Source: JAEMQF01 sp963775015
Lineage (GTDB): Bacteria; Pseudomonadota; Gammaproteobacteria; Burkholderiales; Burkholderiaceae_C
Assembly (NCBI GenBank): GCA_963775015.1
Contig: CAVZHI010000015.1
Location: 558,001-622,000 of the forward strand
Direction: 5' to 3'
DNA: 64,000 nt
Positions 8,049 through 16,132 of this stretch are shown here, piece by piece; the stretch's first letter is position 1; each line of letters begins with the position of its first letter. Position numbers and translations under genes: made by a program. Below the pieces are notes generated by a model. The model saw only the letters and a program-made list of their open reading frames with translations. It ran no database searches and was not told where the DNA came from.

Positions 8049-9566
8049 CTAGAACTTCTGCCAGTCTCCCGATTGCTCGAACGCGTAGGCGGCGCGGTAG
8101 ATCGTCGCCTCTTCGTAGCGCCGGCCCGTGAGCATCAGGCCCACCGGCAGGCCGTCGACCAGGCCGCAGGGGATGCTCATCGCCGGGTGGCCGGTGCTGT
8201 CGAACGGGCAGGTGTTGGACAGCATCTCGAGCGAGCGCGCCACCTGCTCTTCGACCGGCGCGCCGGGCGCGGGAATCTTCGTCGCCGTGATCGGCAGCGT
8301 GGGCATCAGCAGCAGGTCGAAATCCTTGAACACGTCGTCATAGGCCTGGGTCAGCTGGCGCGTCAGGTTCTGTGCTTTCGCATAGAAGTGGCCGCGGTAA
8401 TGCTTGATGAAGTATTCGCCCAGGATCATCGTCAGTTTCAGCGACTCGGAAAGCTCGTCGGCACGCGCCTTCCAGCCGGCGTGCCAGTCGACCATGCTGG
8501 TGACGTACAGGCCCTTCCAGTTGAAGCCGTGACCGTTGTCCTTCATCATCTGCTGCGTCGCGCCCTCGGCCGCCACGGCGAGCCAGATCGCCGAACCGGT
8601 GCGATGCATCGGCACCGACACTTCGCCCACCTTCGCGCCGAGCTTGGTGAAGCGCGCGGCCGCCTTGCGCACTTGCGCGTCGACGCCGGGCATCGAATTG
8701 GGCCAGCCGAAGCCTTCGCTGACGATGCCGATGCGCAGCCCCTTCACGCCGCCTTTCATCAGCTCGCTGTAGGGTTGCGACTCGCGCCCGGCGTGCTGGC
8801 GCGGGTCGAGCCCGTCGGGCCCGGCCAGCACTTCGAGCATCAGCGCGTTGTCGGTGACGTTGCCCGTCATCGGGCCGCAGTGGTCGATCGTCAACTCGAT
8901 CGGCATGATGCCGGTGTAGGGCACCAGGCCATGCGACGCTTTCATCGCATAGATGCCGCAGTACGACGCCGGAATTCGCACCGAGCCGCCCTGGTCGCCG
9001 CCGACCGCCAAGTCGACCTCGCCGGCCGCGACCAGCGCGGCACTGCCCGACGATGAGCCGCCCGACGAATAGCCCATGCGCCGCGGGTTGTGCACCGGGC
9101 CTGTGGAACTGGTGTGCGAACCGCCCGAGAAGCAGAAGTATTCACACACCGCCTTGCCGGCGATCGTGGCGCCCGCGTCAAGCAAGCGCGTGACCACAGT
9201 CGCGTCGACGTTGGGCACATAGCCTTCGAGCGTGGAGGCGCCGTTCATCATCGGCACGCCCGCGACACAGACGTTGTCTTTGATCGCGACGGTCTTGCCC
9301 GCGAGCTTGCCCGACGCCGCACCCTTGATCGTGGTCTTGACGTACCACGCGCCGAACCTGTTCTCCGCGGGCCCCGGGCGGTAGCCGGGGGTACGCGGGT
9401 ACTTCACCGCGGGCAGATAGTCAGGCAGCGAGTCGAGCAGGTCGTAGGCGTCGAAGCTGGGCTGCAGCAGCTGCTGATAGCTGGTCGCGTGCGCCTCGGA
9501 CAAGTGAATTCCCAGACCGCGGGCGACGTCTTGCAGCTGATCGAGTGTGGGGCGTTTGACGGTCAT
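8049..9566 (-). CDS. Amidase-signature family amidase of the nitrile hydratase-associated type
   Basis: The 505-residue cytosolic enzyme would hydrolyse amides to carboxylic acid and ammonia. The amidase-signature triad is present at Lys96 (KTVAIKDN), Ser171 (SSGGSSSGSAALVAAGE) and Ser195 (GGDQGGSVRIPASYCG). The numbering coincides with what I recall for rhodococcal nitrile hydratase-linked amidases. The start is the ATG at 9566 (MTVKRPTLDQL) with GGAG seven bases upstream. A promoter with the locus-wide GGAAAGTAC element lies just upstream. It is followed downstream by the YyaL-like pseudogene and preceded by the AmiC-like sensor gene. It is the natural second enzyme for the nitrile hydratase at 22-23 kb, though not in the same operon. 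Confidence 0.92.
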   Translation of the reverse strand: MTVKRPTLDQLQDVARGLGIHLSEAHATSYQQLLQPSFDAYDLLDSLPDYLPAVKYPRTPGYRPGPAENRFGAWYVKTTIKGAASGKLAGKTVAIKDNVCVAGVPMMNGASTLEGYVPNVDATVVTRLLDAGATIAGKAVCEYFCFSGGSHTSSTGPVHNPRRMGYSSGGSSSGSAALVAAGEVDLAVGGDQGGSVRIPASYCGIYAMKASHGLVPYTGIMPIELTIDHCGPMTGNVTDNALMLEVLAGPDGLDPRQHAGRESQPYSELMKGGVKGLRIGIVSEGFGWPNSMPGVDAQVRKAAARFTKLGAKVGEVSVPMHRTGSAIWLAVAAEGATQQMMKDNGHGFNWKGLYVTSMVDWHAGWKARADELSESLKLTMILGEYFIKHYRGHFYAKAQNLTRQLTQAYDDVFKDFDLLLMPTLPITATKIPAPGAPVEEQVARSLEMLSNTCPFDSTGHPAMSIPCGLVDGLPVGLMLTGRRYEEATIYRAAYAFEQSGDWQKF

Positions 9567-9609
9567 GGGCAAGCTCCATGAAGTGGATTCCGACGGTGGC
9601 GAGGCAGTG

Positions 9610-9650
9610 TGCGGCGCTTTCACCGACGCGTCAAGACGGTACTTTCCAAA
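9610..9650 (-). promoter_or_regulatory. Putative amidase promoter with GGAAAGTAC element
   Basis: On the minus strand, GGAAAGTAC (plus 9639-9647) precedes TTGACG, with CACACT 17 bases further as a possible -10. The leader to the ATG at 9566 is short, with no terminator hairpin. The element is the half-site form of the TTTCC/GGAAA box found upstream of the tubulin-like, nitrile hydratase and amide-transport operons. Confidence 0.5.
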
Positions 9651-9680
9651 GCAAGAACAGGCACGACCGCCTCATGCTGT

Positions 9681-10836
9681 TCAGAGTTGGGCGATGACGC
9701 GAAACAAATGGCCTTCGGCACGCGCCAAGTACATCGGCGCCATATCGACATCGCCCCCGCGCCGTTTGCCCATGCGCGCGCTCGGGTAGACCAGATGTCG
9801 CGCTGTCAGCGAGCGCCGGCCGCGCTGCGCGGCGTCGTGATCGTCTAGCAGGGCCGCGAGAAAGTGCAAGCCTTCATACACCGACTGCCCGATCGAATTC
9901 GAGTGTCGGCGCACGCTCGCCGAAGTGGCTGTGGTAGCGCTCCTTGAACGCGCCGTTGGCGTCGGTGTCGAGCGTGCCGAAATAACCCAGCGCCACGTGC
10001 AGGTCTTCGGTGCCCTGTGCGCCGATGGCGAGCAACTGGTTCTCTTCGATCGCGCAGGACAGGCGCAATACGTTGCGCTGCAGGCCGGCGCGCGCGAACG
10101 CGCGGTTGAAATCGACGGCGTCCTGGCCGACGATGGAGACGAGCACCGCATCGCAGCGCTCCCTGCGCAGACGGTCCAGGACCGGGCCGTAGTCTTGCGT
10201 GTCGAACGGCACGAAGACTTCCGCGATCACTTCGCCGTTCGATGCGGCAATGCAACGCCGTGCGATCGCGTGCGAGACACGCGGCCAAACATAGTCGTTG
10301 CCCAGCAACATCCAGCGCCGGCACTTGCGGTGTTGGCTGAGCCAGGCGATCGACGGGCGCAACTGGCGTGGCGCGGTTTCGCCAATGGCGAACAGACCCG
10401 GCGTGGTGTCGCCGCCTTCATACAGGCAGGGGTAAACGTAGGGCAGGCGCCCGCCCACGGCTGCGGTGATGCGCTGACGAACGGAACTCAAGTGCATCCC
10501 CACCAAGGCGTCGACGTCTCGCTCCGCGACGAGCTCCCCGAGGGTTTGCCCGATGTCGTCGGCAGACTCCGAAGCATCCACCAGCACCAGCTCGCACGGT
10601 CGCCCCATGATGCCGCGGCTGGCGTTCAACTCGGCGGCGGCCAGCTCGGCAGCGGCGATGCAAGAAGGCCCCCAAATCCCCTCGAGTCCGCGCAACGGCA
10701 CGCACAAGGCGACGCGCAGCTGCCAACCCGGGTGAACCGGCGGGACGAAAGGCTCAGTCCGGGCGGACGTAGCGAAGCGCGCAGGCGCTGCATGGCGCCT
10801 GCCACGGGAAGTCGGATTCGCCGAAGTCGACCGCAT
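9681..10836 (-). pseudogene. AmiC-like amide/branched-chain-type ligand sensor, one frameshift
   Basis: The protein resembles AmiC, a cytosolic periplasmic-binding-protein-fold amide receptor. It has a start (ATG 10836, GGAGG upstream) and no signal peptide. Landmarks are RVALCVPLRGLEGIWGPS, ELNASRGIMGRPCELVLVDA, DALVGMHLSSVRQRI, WMLLGNDYVWPRVSHAIARR and DAVLVSIVGQDAVDFNRAF. At about 9901 one extra base converts the expected reading into an early stop; dropping it restores NSIGQSVYEGLHFLAALL and a normal end at 9681, about 385 residues overall. Because a single base repairs it, this may be a sequencing error rather than a dead gene. It neighbours the signature amidase and a divergent MarR-type regulator, so it may have been a second amide-sensing regulator. 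Confidence 0.75.
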
Positions 10837-10966
10837 ATTGCCTCCAGCCCTTTACACCGCCGCCCAGGCTTCACGCACATCACAGTTGTGCGCAGCAAAC
10901 CCGTTCCAAGGCAAACAACTGCCCCTACAATCCGCCCCGTTCGAAAATTCTGCACCAAACTTCAAC

Positions 10967-11404
10967 ATGCCTGAAAAACAAGACCTCTCCCAATACCTTG
11001 CCTTTCTGTTGGCGTCGGCCAGCCGCCAGATGCGCGTCGGCTTAACCACCTCGCTCGACGAGGAAGAATGCACCGAAGAGCACTGGCGCATCCTGCACGT
11101 ACTCTCCGACGAGCAAGGCCGCTCGATGGGCGAGCTGGCTGAGCGGGTGCTGATGAACGGGCCGGCGCTGACGAAGAACATCGACAAACTCGTCAGCCGC
11201 GGACTGGTGCAGCGCGCCGCCGACGCGACCGACAACCGCAAGGTCCTGGTGTACATCAGCAACCGCGGCCTGAAAACCGTGGGCCGCCTGATGCGCCAGG
11301 TGGACGCGCACCACGACAGCATCGAAGAGACGTTCGGCGCACGCCGAACCAGCCAGCTCAAGAAGTTGCTCGAGAGTTTCATCACGGAGTCCCGGGCTTC
11401 CTGA
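10967..11404 (+). CDS. MarR-family transcriptional regulator
   Basis: The 145-residue protein starts at the ATG at 10967 (MPEKQDLSQYLAFLLAS). The winged helix-turn-helix is visible at residues about 35-100: EEHWRILHVLSDEQGRS, ELAERVLMNGPALTKNIDKL, GLVQRAADATDNRKVLVYIS. It is divergent from the AmiC-like gene and convergent with the ferredoxin gene at 11414, with nine bases between the stops. MarR proteins usually repress neighbouring catabolic genes and release DNA on binding an aromatic or carboxylate ligand. It is a candidate reader of the TTTCC/GGAAA boxes, but nothing shows that directly. Confidence 0.88.
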   Translation: MPEKQDLSQYLAFLLASASRQMRVGLTTSLDEEECTEEHWRILHVLSDEQGRSMGELAERVLMNGPALTKNIDKLVSRGLVQRAADATDNRKVLVYISNRGLKTVGRLMRQVDAHHDSIEETFGARRTSQLKKLLESFITESRAS

Positions 11405-11413
11405 GCAGCCGGG

Positions 11414-11773
11414 TCAGGTCTTGAGCCGCGCCGGGTCGGGTGCGAGCATCAGTCGGTGCACCCGCCTGCCGCGCATCACGTGACTGCTCAGGATTTCTTC
11501 GACATCGGCCTCGGTTTCGTAGCGGTACCAGATGCCCTCCGGGTAAATCACCATCGCCGGGCCGTACTCGCACATGTTCAGGCAGCCACTGAGGTTGATG
11601 CGGATGACGCGCTGCGCCGCCTTCACCATGCCCAGGCGGCACATGTAGTTGGCCAGGCGCTCGGAGTCCTTGCTCGCGCAGCAGGGGCGCCGGTGCGTGT
11701 CGGGCCTTCGATTGACGCAGCAAAAGACGTGCACTTCGTACACCGGTTCGGGGTCGTCGGGGAGTCTGCGCAT
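11414..11773 (-). CDS. Thioredoxin-like [2Fe-2S] ferredoxin
   Basis: The protein is 119 residues. The cysteine pattern of the thioredoxin-fold 2Fe-2S family is present: an N-terminal cysteine cluster (VFCCVNRRPDTHRRPCC), then SGCLNMCEYGPAMVIYPEG, with Cys-x3-Cys in the second half. The end (EEILSSHVMRGRRVHRLML) aligns with the C-terminal ferredoxin domain of the CbiX fusion at 24190-24996. It is the last gene of the minus-strand operon with the tubulin-like, MoxR, VWA and CobW genes, 73 bases after the shortened peroxiredoxin. An electron-transfer or cobalt-chelation accessory role is plausible but not shown. Confidence 0.8.
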   Translation of the reverse strand: MRRLPDDPEPVYEVHVFCCVNRRPDTHRRPCCASKDSERLANYMCRLGMVKAAQRVIRINLSGCLNMCEYGPAMVIYPEGIWYRYETEADVEEILSSHVMRGRRVHRLMLAPDPARLKT

Positions 11774-11846
11774 GGTGTGGCCGCGCCGCGTTGTCAGACA
11801 GCGCGCGCTGACGACATTTCACGTGTTGCTCGGATTTGCGCCGGCC

Positions 11847-12113
11847 TCAGCCGTGCAACATGCACGCCGCGCTGGTGCCGTTGTGGTCGAACACGGTCTC
11901 TTCGACGCTGAGCTTCTTCACGACGCCGTTGTCGACGACCATCGAATAGCGCTCCGAGCGCCCCGGCAAGCCGTACTTCGCGAGGTCGGCCACCAGACCG
12001 ACGGCGCGCGTGAACGAACCGTCGACGTCGCACAGCATCGTCACCTTGCCGGTCGCGCCGTGTTCCTTGCCCCATGCAGCGCTGGGAAGGCGCTCGCCGG
12101 TCTTGACTGTCAT
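11847..12113 (-). pseudogene. Peroxiredoxin-5-like protein with internal deletion of the catalytic region
   Basis: The protein is 88 residues instead of about 165. The start (MTVKTGERLPSA) and the second half (AWGKEHGATGKVTMLC, FTRAVGLVADLAKYGLPG, RSERYSMVVDNGVVKKLSVE) match Prx5-type peroxiredoxins. The block between them that normally holds the TPTC peroxidatic cysteine is absent, and the flanks are joined in frame. AAGGAG stands seven bases before the ATG at 12113, so the frame may still be translated. Peroxidase activity by the usual mechanism should be lost; a remaining cysteine in the MLCDVD segment is not at the catalytic position. It could be an assembly collapse, a dead gene, or a repurposed fragment. 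Confidence 0.65.
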
Positions 12114-12156
12114 CAAGGTTCTCCTTGGGGGTGATGCAGGGTGATGAATCGAGAGG

Positions 12157-13149
12157 CTATTTCGCGAGGCAGGTCGCCAAGCCCGCGGCGAGCATGTCGC
12201 GGTCGAGGTGGCGCCCGATCACGACATATTCGGTGCGCCGCGGTTCGCTTGCGCCCCAGGCGTGAAAGCGCGCCATCGTCGTCAGCATGCGCACGCTCTG
12301 GAACACGACACGTTCCTCGAAGCCCTTGGCGTTGAACACGCCCTTGCTGCGCAGGTACCGGTCGCCTTCCTTTTGCAGCAGCGGTGCCATCCACGACATG
12401 AAGCGGTTCATGTCGATCGGCCGGTCTTCGCGCAGCACGATCGAGCTGATCGCCGGGTCGTGCTCGTGCTCGTGGTCGTCCAGGAAGGCCGGGTCGACCT
12501 GCAACTTCGCTTCGAGCTGGAACGCGTTGACGTTGAGGATCTTGTCCATGTCGATGACGCTGTGCGTGCTGCGGTGCAGCGTGGCCAGCGGATTGAGCAC
12601 GCGCACGCGCCGCTCGATGCGCCGCAGCTGTTCCTCGGACACCAGGTCGGTCTTGTTGACGATGACGATGTCGGCAAACGCCACCTGCTCCTGCGCCTCC
12701 ACGCTTTGCTCGAGGTTCTTCTCCAGGTTCACCGCGTCGACCACGGTGATGAAGGCGTCCAGGCGCGTATCGGCGCGCACTTCTTCGGAAACGAAGAAGG
12801 TCGAGGCCACCGGCGCCGGGTCGGCCAGGCCGGTGGTTTCGATCATGATCGCGTCCAGCTCGCCGGCACGCTCGCGCAGCTTGCCGATGGTTTCGATCAG
12901 GTCGCCGCGCACCGTGCAGCAGAGGCACCCGTTGTTGAACTCGATGAGCTGTTCGTCGCCGTCTTGCTCGATGAGCTGGCCGTCGATGCCCACTTCGCCG
13001 AACTCGTTGACGATGACCGCGACCTTGCGCTTGTTCTGCTTGGTCAGGATGTGATTGAGCAGCGTCGTCTTGCCCGAACCCAGGTAACCCGTGATCACGG
13101 TGACGGGGATCTTGCGATCGGGTTTCGATGCGCTGGTGCTGGTGGCCAT
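12157..13149 (-). CDS. CobW-family metal-chaperone GTPase, copy 1
   Basis: The protein is 330 residues. The G1 P-loop is GYLGSGKT (21-28), the metal-binding CxCC motif is CLCC (75-78, in NNGCLCCTVRGDL), the family motif is IETTGLADPAPV and the G4-type motif is NKTD. A His-rich stretch, DDHEHEHD, probably adds metal ligands. CobW/COG0523 proteins hand cobalt, zinc or iron to client enzymes at the cost of GTP. It sits 22 bases after the VWA gene with GAGGAAG upstream, in the operon with MoxR, VWA and two tubulin-like proteins. It is homologous to, but distinct from, the CobW at 20808-21830 that follows the nitrile hydratase genes. Confidence 0.93.
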   Translation of the reverse strand: MATSTSASKPDRKIPVTVITGYLGSGKTTLLNHILTKQNKRKVAVIVNEFGEVGIDGQLIEQDGDEQLIEFNNGCLCCTVRGDLIETIGKLRERAGELDAIMIETTGLADPAPVASTFFVSEEVRADTRLDAFITVVDAVNLEKNLEQSVEAQEQVAFADIVIVNKTDLVSEEQLRRIERRVRVLNPLATLHRSTHSVIDMDKILNVNAFQLEAKLQVDPAFLDDHEHEHDPAISSIVLREDRPIDMNRFMSWMAPLLQKEGDRYLRSKGVFNAKGFEERVVFQSVRMLTTMARFHAWGASEPRRTEYVVIGRHLDRDMLAAGLATCLAK

Positions 13150-13171
13150 GGTGCTTCCTCGGTGCGGCGAG

Positions 13172-15217
13172 TCAATGTGCGATCAACTTCACCAAGGCCT
13201 GTCCGGTCTGGCCGGCAAAGGCATTGGCACGGTCCGCGATCAGAAAATTGCGCGCACCGAAGATGCGCCGCACGTAGCGGTCGGCATGGCGATCCAGCGT
13301 CAGGCAGAAGGTGCGTATGCCGTGCGCCCGGGCGCTGATCACCGCGTGGCGTGCGTCCTCGACGAGGTAGTCGTCGTCGAACACGTCCACGTCGGAAGGC
13401 TCGCCGTCGGTCAACATCAGAATCACCTTGTGGTCTGCCTTCTCCCCGGCCAAGGCCGCGCTGGCGTGGCGCAGCGCCGCGCCCATGCGCGTGGACTGGC
13501 TGCCGTGAAGACCCGCGATGCGCGCTTGCAGTTCCGCGTCGAAGGTTTCCTCGAAGTCCTTGATGTGCGCGTACTGCACCTCATGCCGGCCGTTCGAGCA
13601 AAAGCCGTGCACCGCGACGCGGTCGCGCTCGCTGTCCAGCGCCAGCGCCACCACCGTCGCGGCCTGCTTCTCGGCCTCGATCACGGTCGTGAAGCTGCCC
13701 GGAACGAAACGCCCGGTGGACACCGACAAATCCATCAGCAGCACGATCGCCGTGCCGCGGCGCCGCCTTCCGTGGCGGCGGAAGATGCGGCCGTCGGGCG
13801 CGAGGCGAGCGCGCAGGTCGATCACGTTGTGCACGACGGCGTTCAGGTCCAGCTCGTCGCCCTCGGGCAGACGTGCCAGGCGTATCGATCGGTCCGGTGT
13901 GCGCTCCAAGCCCGGCACGCGCGTGCGCTGGCGCGTCAGCGCACGCACTGGTACGCCGCGCCGGCGCGGCCGCGGGCTATCGATCACGGTCGCCCAGTCC
14001 TCGCGAACGGCGCGCAGGCGGTGGTCCCATTCCGGATAACGCGTATGGCGGCGCAGGTCCGCGTCGGTGCGGCGCACGTTGGGCGGCAGTTCTTCCTGGC
14101 GGCGCAGCTCGAACTCCCGCTTGATCACGGTCTTGATTTCGTCTTCGGGCAACTCGGCACTCAGGTTCCACAACAAGGCGTTGTCGTCGCGGTACACGGG
14201 CGCAACGCGATAGTCGCGGGGAACGCGCAGGCGCATTCTTTCGATGTCGATGGCGAGTTGCCGCGCGACGCGGTCGAACTGCGCCACATCATGCAAGTCG
14301 GCCGCCGCGGCTTCTTCGAACAGGCGGCGCCCTTTGATCACCCATGGGTTCGGGTCCGTGTACTCCGGGTCGTGCAGCGCGTGCGCAAGCCTTGCCGCGA
14401 GGCCGGCGAATTCGAAGCCGGCACTTTCACTCGTCGCGACGTGAAAGCTGCCCCACAAGGCGCGCAAACCCGGGAAGTCGCGTTGCATCAGGCGCTCGAC
14501 ACGCGAGTCTTCGATCAGCGACATCACGGCGAGCAGCATGGGAAGCCGATTTCCCGCCGGGCGGCGCAGCGGCGAATGGCGCAAATGCGCCGCCGCATGG
14601 GCGATGGCAGCGAAGTACAAAGCGTCGCGCCGCTGCGGATCGACGCCGGGCAGGCGCCGAGGGAAGCGAATCACGTCGTTGCCGATGGCGACCGACGGCG
14701 GTGCGAGTTTGGCCGGCTGCGGCGCGTGCAAGTCCAGGCCATGCTCGCGAAACCCGAATCCGCCCAGGTAATGCAGCAAGGCATTGCGCCGCCGCAGCAA
14801 GTGCGCCGCGTCCTGCTCGGTGCTCTCGTCGGCGAACGCCAACGGGTCCTCCGCTTCGAAATACACCTGGCGCCGCATTGCGTCGTTGCGGTGGTGCTGC
14901 AGGCCGTACAAAGCCCATTTGCGCAACGCCATGACATCCGGAAAAACCTCCGGCTCGACCTGCAGGCGGCTCGCCAGCGCGTTCGCCGCGTCCGGCGCTT
15001 CCACGGCAATCTGCGCCACCAGGTCGACCAGATCGGCCACGCCGGCGTCCGCGCCCAGCGCCTCGAGCAAATTCGGCAGCGCCGCACGCAAGCTGTCGTG
15101 CGCCGGCGCGTCGATTTCGCGCAGCACCGCCAAACGCCGCTCGGCAAGATCGCTCCAGGGGCTGGGAGGGGGTGGCACGGCGCGTGCCGTGGGCGTGGGC
15201 CGGAACCGGTGTCTCAT
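13172..15217 (-). CDS. VWA-domain protein of NorD/CbbO type, copy 1
   Basis: The protein is 681 residues with a large helical N-terminal region typical of NorD/CbbO partners of MoxR ATPases. A C-terminal von Willebrand A domain has an intact MIDAS: DxSxS in LLMDLSVSTG, the Thr in STRMGAALRHA and the Asp in LTDGEPSD. The ATG at 15217 overlaps the stop of the MoxR gene (ATGA), indicating translational coupling. In CbbQO and NorQD, the VWA protein docks the AAA+ ring on a client enzyme and drives remodelling or metal insertion. Neither Rubisco nor NO reductase genes are present here. The likely clients are therefore the nitrile/amide enzymes or the tubulin-like proteins, which is an inference from context. 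Confidence 0.9.
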   Translation of the reverse strand: MRHRFRPTPTARAVPPPPSPWSDLAERRLAVLREIDAPAHDSLRAALPNLLEALGADAGVADLVDLVAQIAVEAPDAANALASRLQVEPEVFPDVMALRKWALYGLQHHRNDAMRRQVYFEAEDPLAFADESTEQDAAHLLRRRNALLHYLGGFGFREHGLDLHAPQPAKLAPPSVAIGNDVIRFPRRLPGVDPQRRDALYFAAIAHAAAHLRHSPLRRPAGNRLPMLLAVMSLIEDSRVERLMQRDFPGLRALWGSFHVATSESAGFEFAGLAARLAHALHDPEYTDPNPWVIKGRRLFEEAAAADLHDVAQFDRVARQLAIDIERMRLRVPRDYRVAPVYRDDNALLWNLSAELPEDEIKTVIKREFELRRQEELPPNVRRTDADLRRHTRYPEWDHRLRAVREDWATVIDSPRPRRRGVPVRALTRQRTRVPGLERTPDRSIRLARLPEGDELDLNAVVHNVIDLRARLAPDGRIFRRHGRRRRGTAIVLLMDLSVSTGRFVPGSFTTVIEAEKQAATVVALALDSERDRVAVHGFCSNGRHEVQYAHIKDFEETFDAELQARIAGLHGSQSTRMGAALRHASAALAGEKADHKVILMLTDGEPSDVDVFDDDYLVEDARHAVISARAHGIRTFCLTLDRHADRYVRRIFGARNFLIADRANAFAGQTGQALVKLIAH

Positions 15218-16029
15218 TGGCGAGGCCCGAATTGCGCGTCGACGAAGGCGGCCAACGCGAGCTGCATTTCATGGTCGTCGGTGAGCGGCGCGGTCATCGC
15301 CAGCGCGCATGCGTCGTGTTCGGCTATGCCTTCGGCGATCAATGCGCCGGCATGCACCAGCATGCGCGTGGACATGCCCTCGTCCAGGCCGCGGCCGCGC
15401 AATTCGCGCGACTGCTGGGCGATGCGCACGAGCCGCGCCGCGAATTCCGGCGCAATGCCGCTTTCATGCGCAACGACTTCGGTCTCGACGTCGGCCGGCA
15501 GAAAATCGAAATCGATGGCCCCAAAACGTTGCCGCGTCGAGGGCTTCATGTCCTTGGCCACGCTCTGGTAGCCGGGGTTGTACGAGACGACGAGCCGGAA
15601 GTCCGGGTGCGCGTGCACGACTTCGCCGCGTTTGTCCAGCGGAAGCATGCGGCGCTCGTCGGTCAACGGGTGGATCACAACCGTCGTGTCCTGCCGCGCC
15701 TCAACCACTTCGTCAAGATAACAAATCGCGCCGTAACGAACGGCGAGCGTCAACGGTCCGTCATGCCACACCGTGCCCTGCGCGTCGAGCAGGTAGCGGC
15801 CGACGAGATCGGAAGCGGTCATGTCTTCGTTGCACGCCATCGTGATCAGCGGCAGTTTCAACTGCCACGCCATGTGCTCGACGAAACGCGTCTTGCCGCA
15901 GCCCGTCGGGCCTTTCAGAATCATCGGCAGGCCGCGTGCCAATGCCGCGCCGAACAGCGCCACCTCGTTGCCGGCCGAGCGGTAGTAAGGCTCGTCGGCG
16001 ATCAAGTAGGAGCGTATGCGTTCATCCAT
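15214..16029 (-). CDS. MoxR-family AAA+ ATPase (CbbQ/NorQ type), copy 1
   Basis: The protein is 271 residues, the usual size for CbbQ/NorQ. Walker A is GPTGCGKT (40-47), Walker B is ICYLDEV (102-108), and downstream motifs include VVSYNPGYQSV and STRQRFGAIDFDF, typical of the MoxR subfamily. The C-terminal helical lid contains RGLDEGMSTRMLVHAG. It is followed directly by the VWA gene with overlapping codons and preceded by tubulin-like copy 2 (103 bases upstream). Members form hexameric rings that remodel client proteins through a VWA adaptor. Confidence 0.93.
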   Translation of the reverse strand: MDERIRSYLIADEPYYRSAGNEVALFGAALARGLPMILKGPTGCGKTRFVEHMAWQLKLPLITMACNEDMTASDLVGRYLLDAQGTVWHDGPLTLAVRYGAICYLDEVVEARQDTTVVIHPLTDERRMLPLDKRGEVVHAHPDFRLVVSYNPGYQSVAKDMKPSTRQRFGAIDFDFLPADVETEVVAHESGIAPEFAARLVRIAQQSRELRGRGLDEGMSTRMLVHAGALIAEGIAEHDACALAMTAPLTDDHEMQLALAAFVDAQFGPRQ

Positions 16030-16132
16030 CGCGGCCTTATGGGGACGTTTCTCTTACAGACGGCGAACCGAACCACAAAGTGCCGGGGCGGCCCGCTGGT
16101 GGCCACCCCGGCCGTTCAATGCCGCGCTCGCT

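Noticed and set aside
13091..15571. 826-codon plus-strand open frame
   Set aside because: It is antisense to the VWA and CobW genes and shows only shadow-type composition (Val/Gln/His/Arg), whereas the minus strand has an intact MIDAS domain and P-loop.
13172..16029. CbbQ/CbbO or NorQ/NorD assignment for the MoxR-VWA pair
   Set aside because: Family resemblance is real but no Rubisco or nitric oxide reductase genes are nearby, so those names would mislead.
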